A DNA stretch of 10,723 nt from JAFGDH01 sp964441265 (GCA_964441265.1 CAYYKJ010000017.1:1-10723); one strand, 5' to 3'. Numbered from the stretch's first letter, positions 1-5,455 are shown. Program-made: numbers and translations. Notes: generated by a model from the letters alone, not told the origin.

Positions 1-22
1 AGACCGCATAAAGGGAAGGGTT

Positions 23-51
23 AAAGGGGAACCGTGAGGTTCTCCTTTTTT
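23..51 (+). terminator. Hairpin plus T-tract terminator of an upstream unit
   Basis: GGGGAACC (26-33) pairs with GGTTCTCC (38-45) over 8 bp including one G-U, closing a GTGA tetraloop of the GNRA class; three A-T pairs (23-25 with 46-48) can extend it. A run of six T (46-51) follows. This looks like a terminator for a + strand transcript whose gene lies left of the window. Archaeal termination mainly needs the T-tract, so the hairpin may instead be a 3'-end stabiliser. Confidence 0.6.
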
Positions 52-73
52 ATATGACCTTTGACATATTTAA

Positions 74-90
74 TATTATATAAAAATGTA
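74..90 (+). promoter_or_regulatory. TATA-box region for the HEPN-MNT operon
   Basis: The stretch around TTATATAAAA (76-85) is a good archaeal TATA box. Its centre lies about 26 nt before the GTG at 107 and 35 nt before the ATG at 116, so the transcript is leaderless or nearly so; no convincing Shine-Dalgarno sequence precedes either start. Confidence 0.5.
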
Positions 91-115
91 ATAATTATTA
101 TAAAAAGTGGTAATA

Positions 116-631
116 ATGAAACTCGAGGATGTTAAGGTAAAGATGCCCAAGACGGACAGGGGGATGGAGAATTTTTTCAGAAATTGTGAAAAAAGAAGAA
201 AATTCGTCAAGGACATTGAGGGCCACCACAAGAAACATCTGAAGAAAGCAAAGCACGATCTTTACAGGGCAGCTGAGGAATTCAAGGATGAATGCTGGGA
301 CTGGACTATAGTCAAGGCGTACTATGCCATATTCCATGCCGGTAATGCGGTACTTTCGAAAAAAAAGCTGATGTTCTCAAAGGATCAATCCTGTCTCATA
401 TCCGCCCTCAATTTTTTGGATTTGGTTGACAAATCCCTGTTTTTGAATCTGGTCGACATATATGAAAGGTTTTCCGACACGGTGAGCATAGACCTGACAT
501 TCCAGCTTAGGAAAATCAGCCAGTATGACGTTGATACTTGGGAGGACATTACGGAGGAAGATGCGGAATCCGTTTTGGGAGTCGCGAAGGAGTTTGTTAA
601 ATGGTCGGAGGGAGAGATCCATGATCGATGA
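116..631 (+). CDS. HEPN-domain protein (putative HepT-like partner of the MNT protein)
   Basis: This is a 171-residue, mostly helical protein. An in-frame GTG at 107 would add three residues; the ATG at 116 is preferred. The segment from about residue 41 to 80, with the KAYYAIFHAGNAVL core (67-80), is typical of HEPN domains (PF05168-like), which are nucleic-acid-associated helical bundles that often act as RNases in toxin-antitoxin, CRISPR and abortive-infection systems. The usual catalytic R-x4-6-H is not visible: the equivalent helix reads R132-K-I-S-Q-Y137-D, with Tyr where catalytic HEPN toxins carry His. RNase activity is therefore doubtful. The gene overlaps the next one by 11 nt, so the two are translationally coupled and the products probably form a complex. 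The N-terminal 40 residues are very basic. The family is secure; a toxin role is inferred only from the pairing. Confidence 0.8.
   Translation: MKLEDVKVKMPKTDRGMENFFRNCEKRRKFVKDIEGHHKKHLKKAKHDLYRAAEEFKDECWDWTIVKAYYAIFHAGNAVLSKKKLMFSKDQSCLISALNFLDLVDKSLFLNLVDIYERFSDTVSIDLTFQLRKISQYDVDTWEDITEEDAESVLGVAKEFVKWSEGEIHDR
607..613 (+). promoter_or_regulatory. Shine-Dalgarno for the MNT gene
   Basis: GGAGGGA, inside the 3' end of the HEPN gene, lies 7 nt before the ATG at 621 and supports that start over a longer reading from upstream in the same frame. Confidence 0.6.
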
Positions 632-1253
632 GATTCTCCCGGGCACGAAAACCAAGCTGAGGGTAATAAAAACGATTTACAGAAATCCGGGTATAAACAT
701 AACGGGGCTCGTTGAGAAATCAGGATCATCCCCGAATACGGCCATAAAATATGTCAATTCTCTGGTTGAACGGGGCGTGATAAGGGAGACAAAAAGGGGT
801 GGTTCGGGGAAGCCCCATATAAGGGAACTTAATCCGAATTTCAGCTCCGAACCGGGAAAGATGATTTTTTCCCTGCTGGAGGTGGAAAGGAGGTGGAGGT
901 TCTTGGAAAAATACAGGGAATTAGCTCCCGTATCTTCACAGATGGGAAAACTTTTTGAAAATACTGGAGTGAAATTCTGCCTTATATATGGGAGTTTTGC
1001 AAGGTTTTCTTCCGATGAAGGAAGTGATCTGGACCTGCTGATAGTGGGTGATGTCGGAGATGAGATGAAAAAAAACCTTTCCGAAATATTCGTCACCATA
1101 AAAAGAGAATACTCGATGCAGATAGAAGACTTCAGGGCATTCCTCAGAAAGTCGGGAGAGCCACTCCACAGGAACATACTGGAAAATCACGTGATAGTCT
1201 GGGGGGAGTTTGATTTCGTGAGAGCTCTTTCGAGGATCAGTACAAATCCCTGA
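621..1253 (+). CDS. Winged-helix + MNT-type nucleotidyltransferase (MntA-like)
   Basis: A 210-residue protein with two parts. Residues about 10-72 resemble a winged helix-turn-helix with a Gly-Gly-Ser-Gly wing. Residues about 105-185 are a minimal nucleotidyltransferase: Y123-G-S-F-A-R followed by D136-L-D138 is an exact GS-x10-DxD motif of the pol-beta superfamily, and E169/D170 supplies the likely third acidic ligand. In HepT/MntA systems the MNT protein is the antitoxin and AMPylates a Tyr of the HEPN toxin; whether this one does so is inference. The N-terminal DNA-binding domain suggests it also represses its own operon, a job minimal MntA proteins lack. The frame is open further upstream to 525, but the Shine-Dalgarno at 607-613 and the ATG overlapping the HEPN stop fix the start. 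The 3' end overlaps the convergent phosphoesterase gene by 17 nt. Confidence 0.85.
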   Translation: MIDEILPGTKTKLRVIKTIYRNPGINITGLVEKSGSSPNTAIKYVNSLVERGVIRETKRGGSGKPHIRELNPNFSSEPGKMIFSLLEVERRWRFLEKYRELAPVSSQMGKLFENTGVKFCLIYGSFARFSSDEGSDLDLLIVGDVGDEMKKNLSEIFVTIKREYSMQIEDFRAFLRKSGEPLHRNILENHVIVWGEFDFVRALSRISTNP

Positions 1254-2007
1254 GCTTCCCCAGAAAGGTCCCGTCCAGCAGGTAGATCCCGGAGTTCTTC
1301 CTGTCCGATGCCCTTATGAGCGGTCCCAGCCCGGTGTTGTAGAGCTTGTGGGCCTTCTCGAGATTTCGAATGGGCTGGTTCATGGATATGCCGCCGCAGA
1401 GGGGATTGAACTTGGGGAGGACGATCAGCTCCGGCAGATCTTCGGGAACGACCCTGTACTTTTTCTTCAGTTTCTCCCCTGACAGCCGGGCCCTTATCCA
1501 TGCCTGCTCCGTGAAGCGGTATCCGATTTCGTCCCGGAACTCGATCTGGGGGTGCTCGTGGCCCACGAAAACGTATTTAGCTTTCAGAAATCCCTCGGAC
1601 GGCCAGGCGTGACCGTGGACGAAGAAGAACTCACCGTCCCTGAATCCCTTGCTGGGGCGGATGGTGACCGAGCGCGGGACGAAGTTCCTCAGGTTGTCGT
1701 CATGGTTGCCGGGGACTATCTCCGTCTTCACAATTTCCGATATCCCCGAGAGGAATTCCGGTATCTCCCTGAGTTCCTGTTTGGTTACCCCGGGTACCTT
1801 GTGTTTAATGTCCCCCAGTATCACCAGCCTCTCCGGGCGGTTCTCCCTTATCAGTTTCTCTATCGAACGCTTCAGGGTCTCCGTACTCGAGGGCACCTTT
1901 ATGCCGGACCTGTAGAATTCGAATTCTATTCCTATGTGGAGGTCCGCGATCACCAGGTTCTTTCCTGCCATCAGTGCGGGCTTTCCGGTCAGGAATCTGA
2001 GTTCCAT
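1237..2007 (-). CDS. Archaeal SbcD/Mre11-related metallophosphoesterase
   Basis: A 256-residue calcineurin-like phosphoesterase. All five metal-binding motifs are present in order: D22-L-H24, G65-D66, G100-N-H-D103, H131-G-H133 and G149-H-E-H152. The compact size and motif spacing match the archaeal family described as a putative phosphoesterase, SbcD/Mre11-related (TIGR00024). Such proteins bind two divalent metals and hydrolyse phosphodiesters; the natural substrate of this family is not established, and the protein is too short to be a full Mre11 with capping domain and Rad50-binding tail. No Rad50, HerA or NurA gene is in the window, although a DNA-processing helicase is sometimes found next to this family. 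The C-terminal 60 residues past the core are conserved-looking but have no motif I recognise. Its own AT-rich promoter is shared with the divergent gene to its right. Confidence 0.85.
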   Translation of the reverse strand: MELRFLTGKPALMAGKNLVIADLHIGIEFEFYRSGIKVPSSTETLKRSIEKLIRENRPERLVILGDIKHKVPGVTKQELREIPEFLSGISEIVKTEIVPGNHDDNLRNFVPRSVTIRPSKGFRDGEFFFVHGHAWPSEGFLKAKYVFVGHEHPQIEFRDEIGYRFTEQAWIRARLSGEKLKKKYRVVPEDLPELIVLPKFNPLCGGISMNQPIRNLEKAHKLYNTGLGPLIRASDRKNSGIYLLDGTFLGKLRDLY

Positions 2008-2020
2008 GGTATTATCCCTG

Positions 2021-2040
2021 AAAAATCAATTTAAAAAAAG
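2021..2040. promoter_or_regulatory. Shared divergent promoter (palindromic TTTAAA box)
   Basis: Only 58 nt separate the phosphoesterase start (2007, -) from the zinc-protein start (2066, +). The AT-rich core has a palindromic TTTAAA at 2030-2035 that can be read as a TATA box in both directions: about 25 nt from the minus start and about 33 nt from the plus start. Both transcripts would be leaderless or have very short leaders. Confidence 0.45.
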
Positions 2041-2065
2041 AAAACCAAGAAATAAACAGGATTGC

Positions 2066-3028
2066 ATGGTTGATTCTTACAAGAAGGAAATAGAAGATTT
2101 CAGGAAGGAGATAGACCAGAAAGGTCAGGAGGCGGAGAAAAAGCTCGACGAGATTCTCTCCGAGGAAGGCATGGAATTCTGCTCCCGCTGCGGCAGGAAG
2201 ATCAATTCCCGGATGGACTGGGGCGGGAGGTGCATGGAGAAGGGATGCAATAACCTCATCTGCAAGGACTGCTGGGCCGACCCATCCATGAGATACTGCC
2301 TCGACCACAGGAAGAGATACAGGCCCGAACACCCCAAGGAAAAGAAGAAGATATCCCCCGATAAGCAGATATTCAGGGACGAGAAAGTTAAGAGCCTCAC
2401 GCTCAATTACATGGACTCCATGGAGGAGAGGTTCCGAAAGAATTCGATAGACTGGGTCCCCTTCGATTATTTCAAGAATCCCGTGGCCAAGGTCAAGAAG
2501 AGCAAATACGGGGAATTCATGCTGGTCGTTTACAGCAAGTTCCTCATATTCAAGAGGAAGAAGATACAGATCATGATATATCCTCTGGACTACATGGCCA
2601 GCATGCAGTCCGACCTAAACAGGATACTGGAGAAGATAGACAGGAAGGTTCACAACATAGGGGTTTTCGTCTCCGATTCCAATTCCATAACCAAGGACAT
2701 AACAGGGTTCTTCGGGACCTTCTCCAACAAGTGCTTTTCCCTGTACCTGGTGGATTCCGAAGGAAAGAAGCTATATTTCAACCGGGAAGACCCGGTGACC
2801 AGGAACTACGCTTCCTGGTTCGACGTGGGCAAATATCCCCTGAGGATCAGGGGCCTGCTAAAGTCCTTCTCGGAAAAGACCTCCGGCAGGAACGTAATCA
2901 CCGCCAAAAGAGCTTCCAAGGAATTCGGCATATCCGAGGAGGAGGCAATGAAATTCCTGGGCAAGATGGATTTCCTCACTCCCATAGACGAGACCGACAG
3001 CTTTCTGTTCAAGGAAGAGGAGAAATAG
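2066..3028 (+). CDS. Uncharacterised protein with coiled coil, RING-like zinc cluster and C-terminal HTH-like segment
   Basis: A 320-residue soluble protein I do not recognise as a whole. Residues 4-34 are charged heptad-like sequence, a likely coiled coil. Residues 39-81 hold four ligand pairs, C39-x2-C42, C56-x4-C61, C66-x2-C69 and C78-x2-H81, the alternating arrangement of cross-brace (RING/B-box/FYVE-like) two-zinc domains. A basic linker follows (82-100). The middle (about 105-255) is mixed alpha/beta with hydrophobic strands around 166-192, possibly a small nuclease-like or sensor fold, but no catalytic motif is clear. Residues about 265-312 (RASKEFGISEEEAMKFLGKM segment) look like a winged helix. 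The frame is open back to 1934, but that stretch is antisense to the phosphoesterase and lacks a start signal, so the ATG at 2066 is chosen. A DNA- or protein-binding scaffold is a guess. Confidence 0.75.
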   Translation: MVDSYKKEIEDFRKEIDQKGQEAEKKLDEILSEEGMEFCSRCGRKINSRMDWGGRCMEKGCNNLICKDCWADPSMRYCLDHRKRYRPEHPKEKKKISPDKQIFRDEKVKSLTLNYMDSMEERFRKNSIDWVPFDYFKNPVAKVKKSKYGEFMLVVYSKFLIFKRKKIQIMIYPLDYMASMQSDLNRILEKIDRKVHNIGVFVSDSNSITKDITGFFGTFSNKCFSLYLVDSEGKKLYFNREDPVTRNYASWFDVGKYPLRIRGLLKSFSEKTSGRNVITAKRASKEFGISEEEAMKFLGKMDFLTPIDETDSFLFKEEEK

Positions 3029-3040
3029 GTAAGTAACGGC

Positions 3041-3049
3041 TTTATAAAA
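3041..3049 (+). promoter_or_regulatory. TATA box of the 85-residue orphan gene
   Basis: TTTATAAAA is centred 22 nt before the ATG at 3067. No Shine-Dalgarno sequence is present, so a leaderless mRNA beginning at or just before the ATG is likely. Confidence 0.6.
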
Positions 3050-3066
3050 CTTTTTTAATTGAAATC

Positions 3067-3324
3067 ATGACATTTGATTATTGTATTGAGTTGGAAGGGG
3101 ATGCTGGTCAAAAAGTTCTTGTTGAAATAGATGAAGCTCTTCGTGGATATACTCACAGTTTTTCTTTAGGACATGATTCCGATAATTTGTATTTCAGTTC
3201 AGTCTTGAAATTGGCTGAAAGTATATTTGATGCGGTCGGTTCTATCAGAGGGGTAAAAAAATTACAGAATCGTTTTAATTCCACTGTTGACCTTTCTAAA
3301 ACTTATAAATTCTTCATTGAATAA
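3067..3324 (+). CDS. Small AT-rich orphan protein, function unknown
   Basis: An 85-residue protein with no motif I recognise. It begins with an acidic beta-rich segment (MTFDYCIELEGDAGQKVLVEI begins the chain), has a Ser/His/Asp-rich middle (residues 29-41) and an amphipathic helix near residues 42-60. There is no signal peptide or membrane helix. Base use differs sharply from the neighbours: A/T dominates third positions, and Phe TTT, Asp GAT and Arg CGT codons appear where the surrounding genes use TTC, GAC and AGG. A clean TATA box at leaderless distance supports expression. The contrast in composition, the small size and the position directly before a tRNA gene suggest recent acquisition. 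It is a real gene by promoter and reading frame, but its function is unknown. Confidence 0.6.
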   Translation: MTFDYCIELEGDAGQKVLVEIDEALRGYTHSFSLGHDSDNLYFSSVLKLAESIFDAVGSIRGVKKLQNRFNSTVDLSKTYKFFIE

Positions 3325-3335
3325 AACATATATTC
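3325..3335 (+). promoter_or_regulatory. Probable TATA box of tRNA-Ile
   Basis: AACATATAT in the short gap after the orphan gene is centred about 28 nt before the first tRNA base (3358), the expected place for an archaeal TATA box. Confidence 0.4.
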
Positions 3336-3389
3336 CGAGCAACCAAAAACATGCGACGGTCCCGTGGCTCAGTTTGGTTAGAGCGCTCG

Positions 3390-3410
3390 ATAGGAGAAAT
3401 CCTAGGCGAT
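3390..3410 (+). other. tRNA intron 1, 21 nt, between positions 30 and 31
   Basis: Bulge one is C3388-G3389|A3390 and bulge two is A3409-T3410|A3411, cut as marked. Between them lies a 4-bp helix, exon CGCT (3384-3387) with intron GGCG (3405-3408), one pair being G-U. The intron closes as TAGGA/TCCTA (3391-3395, 3400-3404) with a GAAA tetraloop. The outer helix is weak (only G3383-C3412 and A3382-T3413), giving the relaxed HBh' form. In the precursor this fold borrows the last D-stem base and the 5' anticodon stem, so the cloverleaf must refold after splicing. Confidence 0.8.
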
Positions 3411-3439
3411 ACTGATAATCGAGAGGCCGTGGGTTCAAA

Positions 3440-3477
3440 GGTCCATGAAGCAGGTTTCATCTGCTTCTGGCTGAAAT
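3440..3477 (+). other. tRNA intron 2, 38 nt, in the T loop between positions 59 and 60
   Basis: This makes a full hBHBh' motif. The outer helix is the T stem GTGGG/CCCAC (3429-3433, 3479-3483). The central 4-bp helix is exon TTCA (3434-3437) with intron TGAA (3472-3475). Bulges are A3438-A3439|G3440 and A3476-T3477|T3478, with cuts at the marks. The intron stem continues with G3441-C3471, CCA/TGG (3443-3445, 3468-3470) and GAAGCAG/CTGCTTC (3447-3453, 3461-3467), with T3442 and T3446 bulged and a 7-nt loop. Confidence 0.88.
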
Positions 3478-3510
3478 TCCCACCGGGACCATACCCTCTC
3501 CCAAGCAAAC

Positions 3511-3520
3511 TATTTAAAAA
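3511..3520 (+). promoter_or_regulatory. TATA box of the FKBP gene
   Basis: TATTTAAAAA is centred about 26 nt before the ATG at 3542, with no Shine-Dalgarno sequence between, so a leaderless transcript is likely. Confidence 0.55.
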
Positions 3521-3541
3521 CCCGCCTGCTTATCTAAACGT

Positions 3542-4204
3542 ATGAAAGAAGGGGACTTCGTGCTGATGGACTTCGTGGGCAGGATCAAGCTCACGGGGGA
3601 GATATTCGACCTCACGCTCGAGGACGTGGCCAGGAAGGAGGGCGTGCACAACGAGAAGCAGAAGTACGAGCCGGCATTCGTGATCATCGGGGCCAAGATG
3701 ATCGTCCCGGGCGTGGAGAAGCAGCTGAAGGAGATGAAGGTCGGAGATGAGAGGGAGTTCGAGGTTCCCGTTGACGAGGGATTCGGGAAAAGGGACCCCA
3801 AGCTGATCAAGATACTCAACATAAACCAGTTCTACAAGAACAAGATAAACCCCGTTCCGGGGACATTCGTCCAGATCGAGGGTAAGACCGCCAAGGTCCA
3901 GAGCGTTTCAGGGGGGAGGGTCAGGACCGATTTCAACAGCCCAATGGCGGGGAAGGACCTGATATACAAGGTGAAGGTGAAACGCAAGATAACCGACACC
4001 AAGGAGAAGATCGAGCGGATGCTCGGGCAGTACGGCATAGGTTTCGAGTCCGTTTCGGTAAAGGAGGGCACAGCGACCATAAAAACGAAGAAGGAAATGC
4101 CCGAAATGCTTCAGAAAATGATCACAGATCTTGTCAAGAAATGGGTGAAAAAAGTCAAAAAAGTGGAATACTCCGCCCCTAAATCCGAAAAACCCGGGAA
4201 ATAG
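3542..4204 (+). CDS. Long-type archaeal FKBP peptidyl-prolyl cis-trans isomerase (SlyD-like)
   Basis: A 220-residue cytoplasmic folding factor that interconverts cis and trans Xaa-Pro bonds and acts as a chaperone. The FKBP fold is split as in SlyD: strand-rich residues 1-83 including the VPGVEKQLKEMKVGDEREFEV stretch and the GFGKRD loop, an inserted IF (chaperone) domain from about 84 to 130, and the closing strand with DFNSPMAGKDLIYKVKV (about residues 130-147). From about 152 to 207 there is an extra basic C-terminal alpha/beta domain, as in archaeal 26-kDa FKBPs; a charged tail ends the chain. No signal peptide and no His-rich metal-binding tail are present. The gene stands alone with its own promoter between tRNA-Ile and ftsZ. 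Identification is secure; the partners are unknown. Confidence 0.93.
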   Translation: MKEGDFVLMDFVGRIKLTGEIFDLTLEDVARKEGVHNEKQKYEPAFVIIGAKMIVPGVEKQLKEMKVGDEREFEVPVDEGFGKRDPKLIKILNINQFYKNKINPVPGTFVQIEGKTAKVQSVSGGRVRTDFNSPMAGKDLIYKVKVKRKITDTKEKIERMLGQYGIGFESVSVKEGTATIKTKKEMPEMLQKMITDLVKKWVKKVKKVEYSAPKSEKPGK

Positions 4205-4207
4205 GTC

Positions 4208-4252
4208 ATTTCGCCGTTTTCCAAAAATAATTTTCCGTTCTTTGGGCGAAAT
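4208..4252. repeat. Inverted repeat between FKBP and ftsZ
   Basis: ATTTCGCC (4208-4215) and GGCGAAAT (4245-4252) are exact inverted repeats separated by 29 nt containing several T runs. It starts 3 nt after the FKBP stop and ends just before the ftsZ TATA box. It could be a 3'-end hairpin of FKBP or a two-half-site operator for ftsZ; the sequence does not decide. Confidence 0.4.
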
Positions 4253-4255
4253 AAG

Positions 4256-4280
4256 GTTTAAAAAACTTACCTATATAATC
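4256..4280 (+). promoter_or_regulatory. ftsZ: ftsZ promoter region
   Basis: Two TATA-like boxes occur: GTTTAAAAAA (4257-4266) and CTATATAA (4271-4278). They would place transcription starts near 4288 or 4301, the latter close to the Shine-Dalgarno. A leader of a few to about 28 nt is therefore expected. Confidence 0.45.
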
Positions 4281-4300
4281 TAAATATTCCATTGAGAACT

Positions 4301-4306
4301 AGGAGG
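4301..4306 (+). promoter_or_regulatory. ftsZ: Strong Shine-Dalgarno deciding the ftsZ start
   Basis: AGGAGG lies 9 nt before the ATG at 4316. It would fall inside or next to the coding region if the in-frame TTG at 4292 or ATG at 4307 were used, so 4316 is the preferred start. Confidence 0.75.
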
Positions 4307-4315
4307 ATGGTTATA

Positions 4316-5455
4316 ATGACAGAGATTGAGGTGAACAGGGATTCTATAGTTGACTCGGCCCTTTCGTCGTCCCAGGAAAGCCCGGTCCAGCCCATTCAGA
4401 GGCAGGATGCAGGAGCCGACGACGAGCTGAGGAAGATATTGGAGTCGAGAAAAGCAGAGATAAAGGTTGTTGGTGTGGGGGGAGCAGGGGGTAACACCCT
4501 TTCGAGGCTTATGCAGATAGGCATTGTCGGAGCGGAAAGCGTTGGAGTAAACACCGACGCCCAGGACCTCCTTTACACCGATGCCGATGCAAAGGTTCTT
4601 ATCGGAAAGGAGCTCACCGGAGGACTCGGAGCTGGCGCTGATCCCAAGGTCGGGATGGAAGCGGCCAAGGAGTCCAAGGAGGAGATCAGGAAATACCTCG
4701 ACGGGGCTGACATGGTCTTCGTGACCTGCGGTCTCGGAGGAGGAACGGGAACCGGAGCAGCACCTCTCGTGGCCGAGATAGCCAAGAAGGTCGGAGCCCT
4801 CACGGTCGGTATAGTGACCCTTCCCTTCACAATGGAGGGCAAGCAGAGGGGAAAGAACGGCCAGGACGGGCTGGAAAATCTCGAATCGGTTGCGGACACT
4901 CTTATTGTAATACCCAACGACAAGCTGCTGGAAATCGTACCCGACGTCAGCATAACCACCGCTTTCAAGGTCGCGGATGAGATTCTTGTCAATGCGGTGA
5001 AGGGCATAGCCGAGCTCATAACCAAGCCCGGTCTTGTCAACCTTGATTTCGCTGACATAAGGGCAGTGATGGGTTCGGGCGGAATCGCCATGATAGGCAT
5101 GGGAGAATCCGATACAGAGAACAGGGCACTCGAATCCGTTGAAAAATCACTGACCAATCCGCTGCTTGATGTGAACATAGAAGGCGCATCGGGCGCACTC
5201 GTGAACGTCTCCGGGGGAGAGAACATAACCATAAAGGAATGCCAGGAGATAGTGGAAACGGTCAGCCAGAAGCTGAATCCTGAAGCTAAGATAATCTGGG
5301 GCGCCCAGATAATAAAGGAGCTCGGCGACGCGCTGAGGTCGATGCTGATAGTGACCGGCGTCCAGAGCAAACAGATATACGGGCCTGAAAAGACACATTC
5401 GTCCCAGAAGCAGAAGGAGATCGAGAGGGTTCTCGGGGTAGACTTCGTTGGTTGA
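4316..5455 (+). CDS. ftsZ: Cell division GTPase FtsZ
   Basis: A 379-residue tubulin-like GTPase that polymerises into the division ring at mid-cell. Residues 1-48 are a variable, polar N-terminal extension. The GTPase domain begins near 49 with G55-GAGGN, contains the tubulin signature GGGTGTG at 141-147, and has the T7 synergy loop NLDFADIRAVM (242-252) whose aspartates complete the neighbouring subunit's active site. The C-terminal domain (about 255-355) is followed by a short linker and a terminal ERVLGVDFVG peptide, resembling the conserved tails that bind membrane anchors. The tail and the secE-spt5 neighbours suggest the archaeal FtsZ1-type group, though the paralogue assignment is inference. 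No second ftsZ, sepF or cdvB lies in the window. The gene has its own promoter and strong ribosome-binding site. Confidence 0.98.
   Translation: MTEIEVNRDSIVDSALSSSQESPVQPIQRQDAGADDELRKILESRKAEIKVVGVGGAGGNTLSRLMQIGIVGAESVGVNTDAQDLLYTDADAKVLIGKELTGGLGAGADPKVGMEAAKESKEEIRKYLDGADMVFVTCGLGGGTGTGAAPLVAEIAKKVGALTVGIVTLPFTMEGKQRGKNGQDGLENLESVADTLIVIPNDKLLEIVPDVSITTAFKVADEILVNAVKGIAELITKPGLVNLDFADIRAVMGSGGIAMIGMGESDTENRALESVEKSLTNPLLDVNIEGASGALVNVSGGENITIKECQEIVETVSQKLNPEAKIIWGAQIIKELGDALRSMLIVTGVQSKQIYGPEKTHSSQKQKEIERVLGVDFVG

Larger units (their letters stand above)
3358..3491 (+). tRNA. tRNA-Ile (anticodon GAT) with two non-canonical introns
   Basis: The acceptor strands GGTCCCG (3358-3364) and CGGGACC (3484-3490) form 7 bp, with discriminator A at 3491; no CCA is encoded. 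The D stem is GCTC/GAGC (3367-3370, 3381-3384) with GG in the loop. After removing 3390-3410 and 3440-3477, the anticodon arm becomes CTCGA-CTGATAA-TCGAG, anticodon GAT (3414-3416), and the T arm becomes GTGGG-TTCAAAT-CCCAC. The spliced molecule is 75 nt and matches the archaeal tRNA-Ile(GAT) pattern in every arm, including T8, G18G19 and G53/C61. Neither intron sits at the canonical 37/38 site: they lie at 30/31 and 59/60. A standard tRNA finder may miss the gene or mis-assign its ends. Confidence 0.93.

Noticed and set aside
525..620. N-terminal extension of the MNT protein into the HEPN gene
   Set aside because: The stretch overlaps coding sequence in another frame and a good Shine-Dalgarno precedes the ATG at 621.
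1934..2065. N-terminal extension of the zinc-cluster protein
   Set aside because: It runs antisense to the phosphoesterase start and through the promoter; the ATG at 2066 fits the TATA position.
3391..3411. Placing intron 1 between positions 31 and 32, one base to the right
   Set aside because: It gives the same mature tRNA, but the bulges and the 4-bp helix fail; the 30/31 placement forms both.
3440..3477. The GAAGCAG...CTGCTTC hairpin as the T arm of a second or alternative tRNA
   Set aside because: Its loop does not fit the TTCRANY pattern and no acceptor or anticodon arm goes with it; it is explained as the closing stem of intron 2.
3358..3491. tRNA pseudogene disrupted by random insertions
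   Set aside because: All stems are intact after removal and both insertions carry correctly placed BHB motifs, which chance insertions would not.
4573..5370. Long open frame antisense to ftsZ (265 codons)
   Set aside because: Serine/proline-rich shadow produced by the codon bias of ftsZ; no start signals and no recognisable motif.
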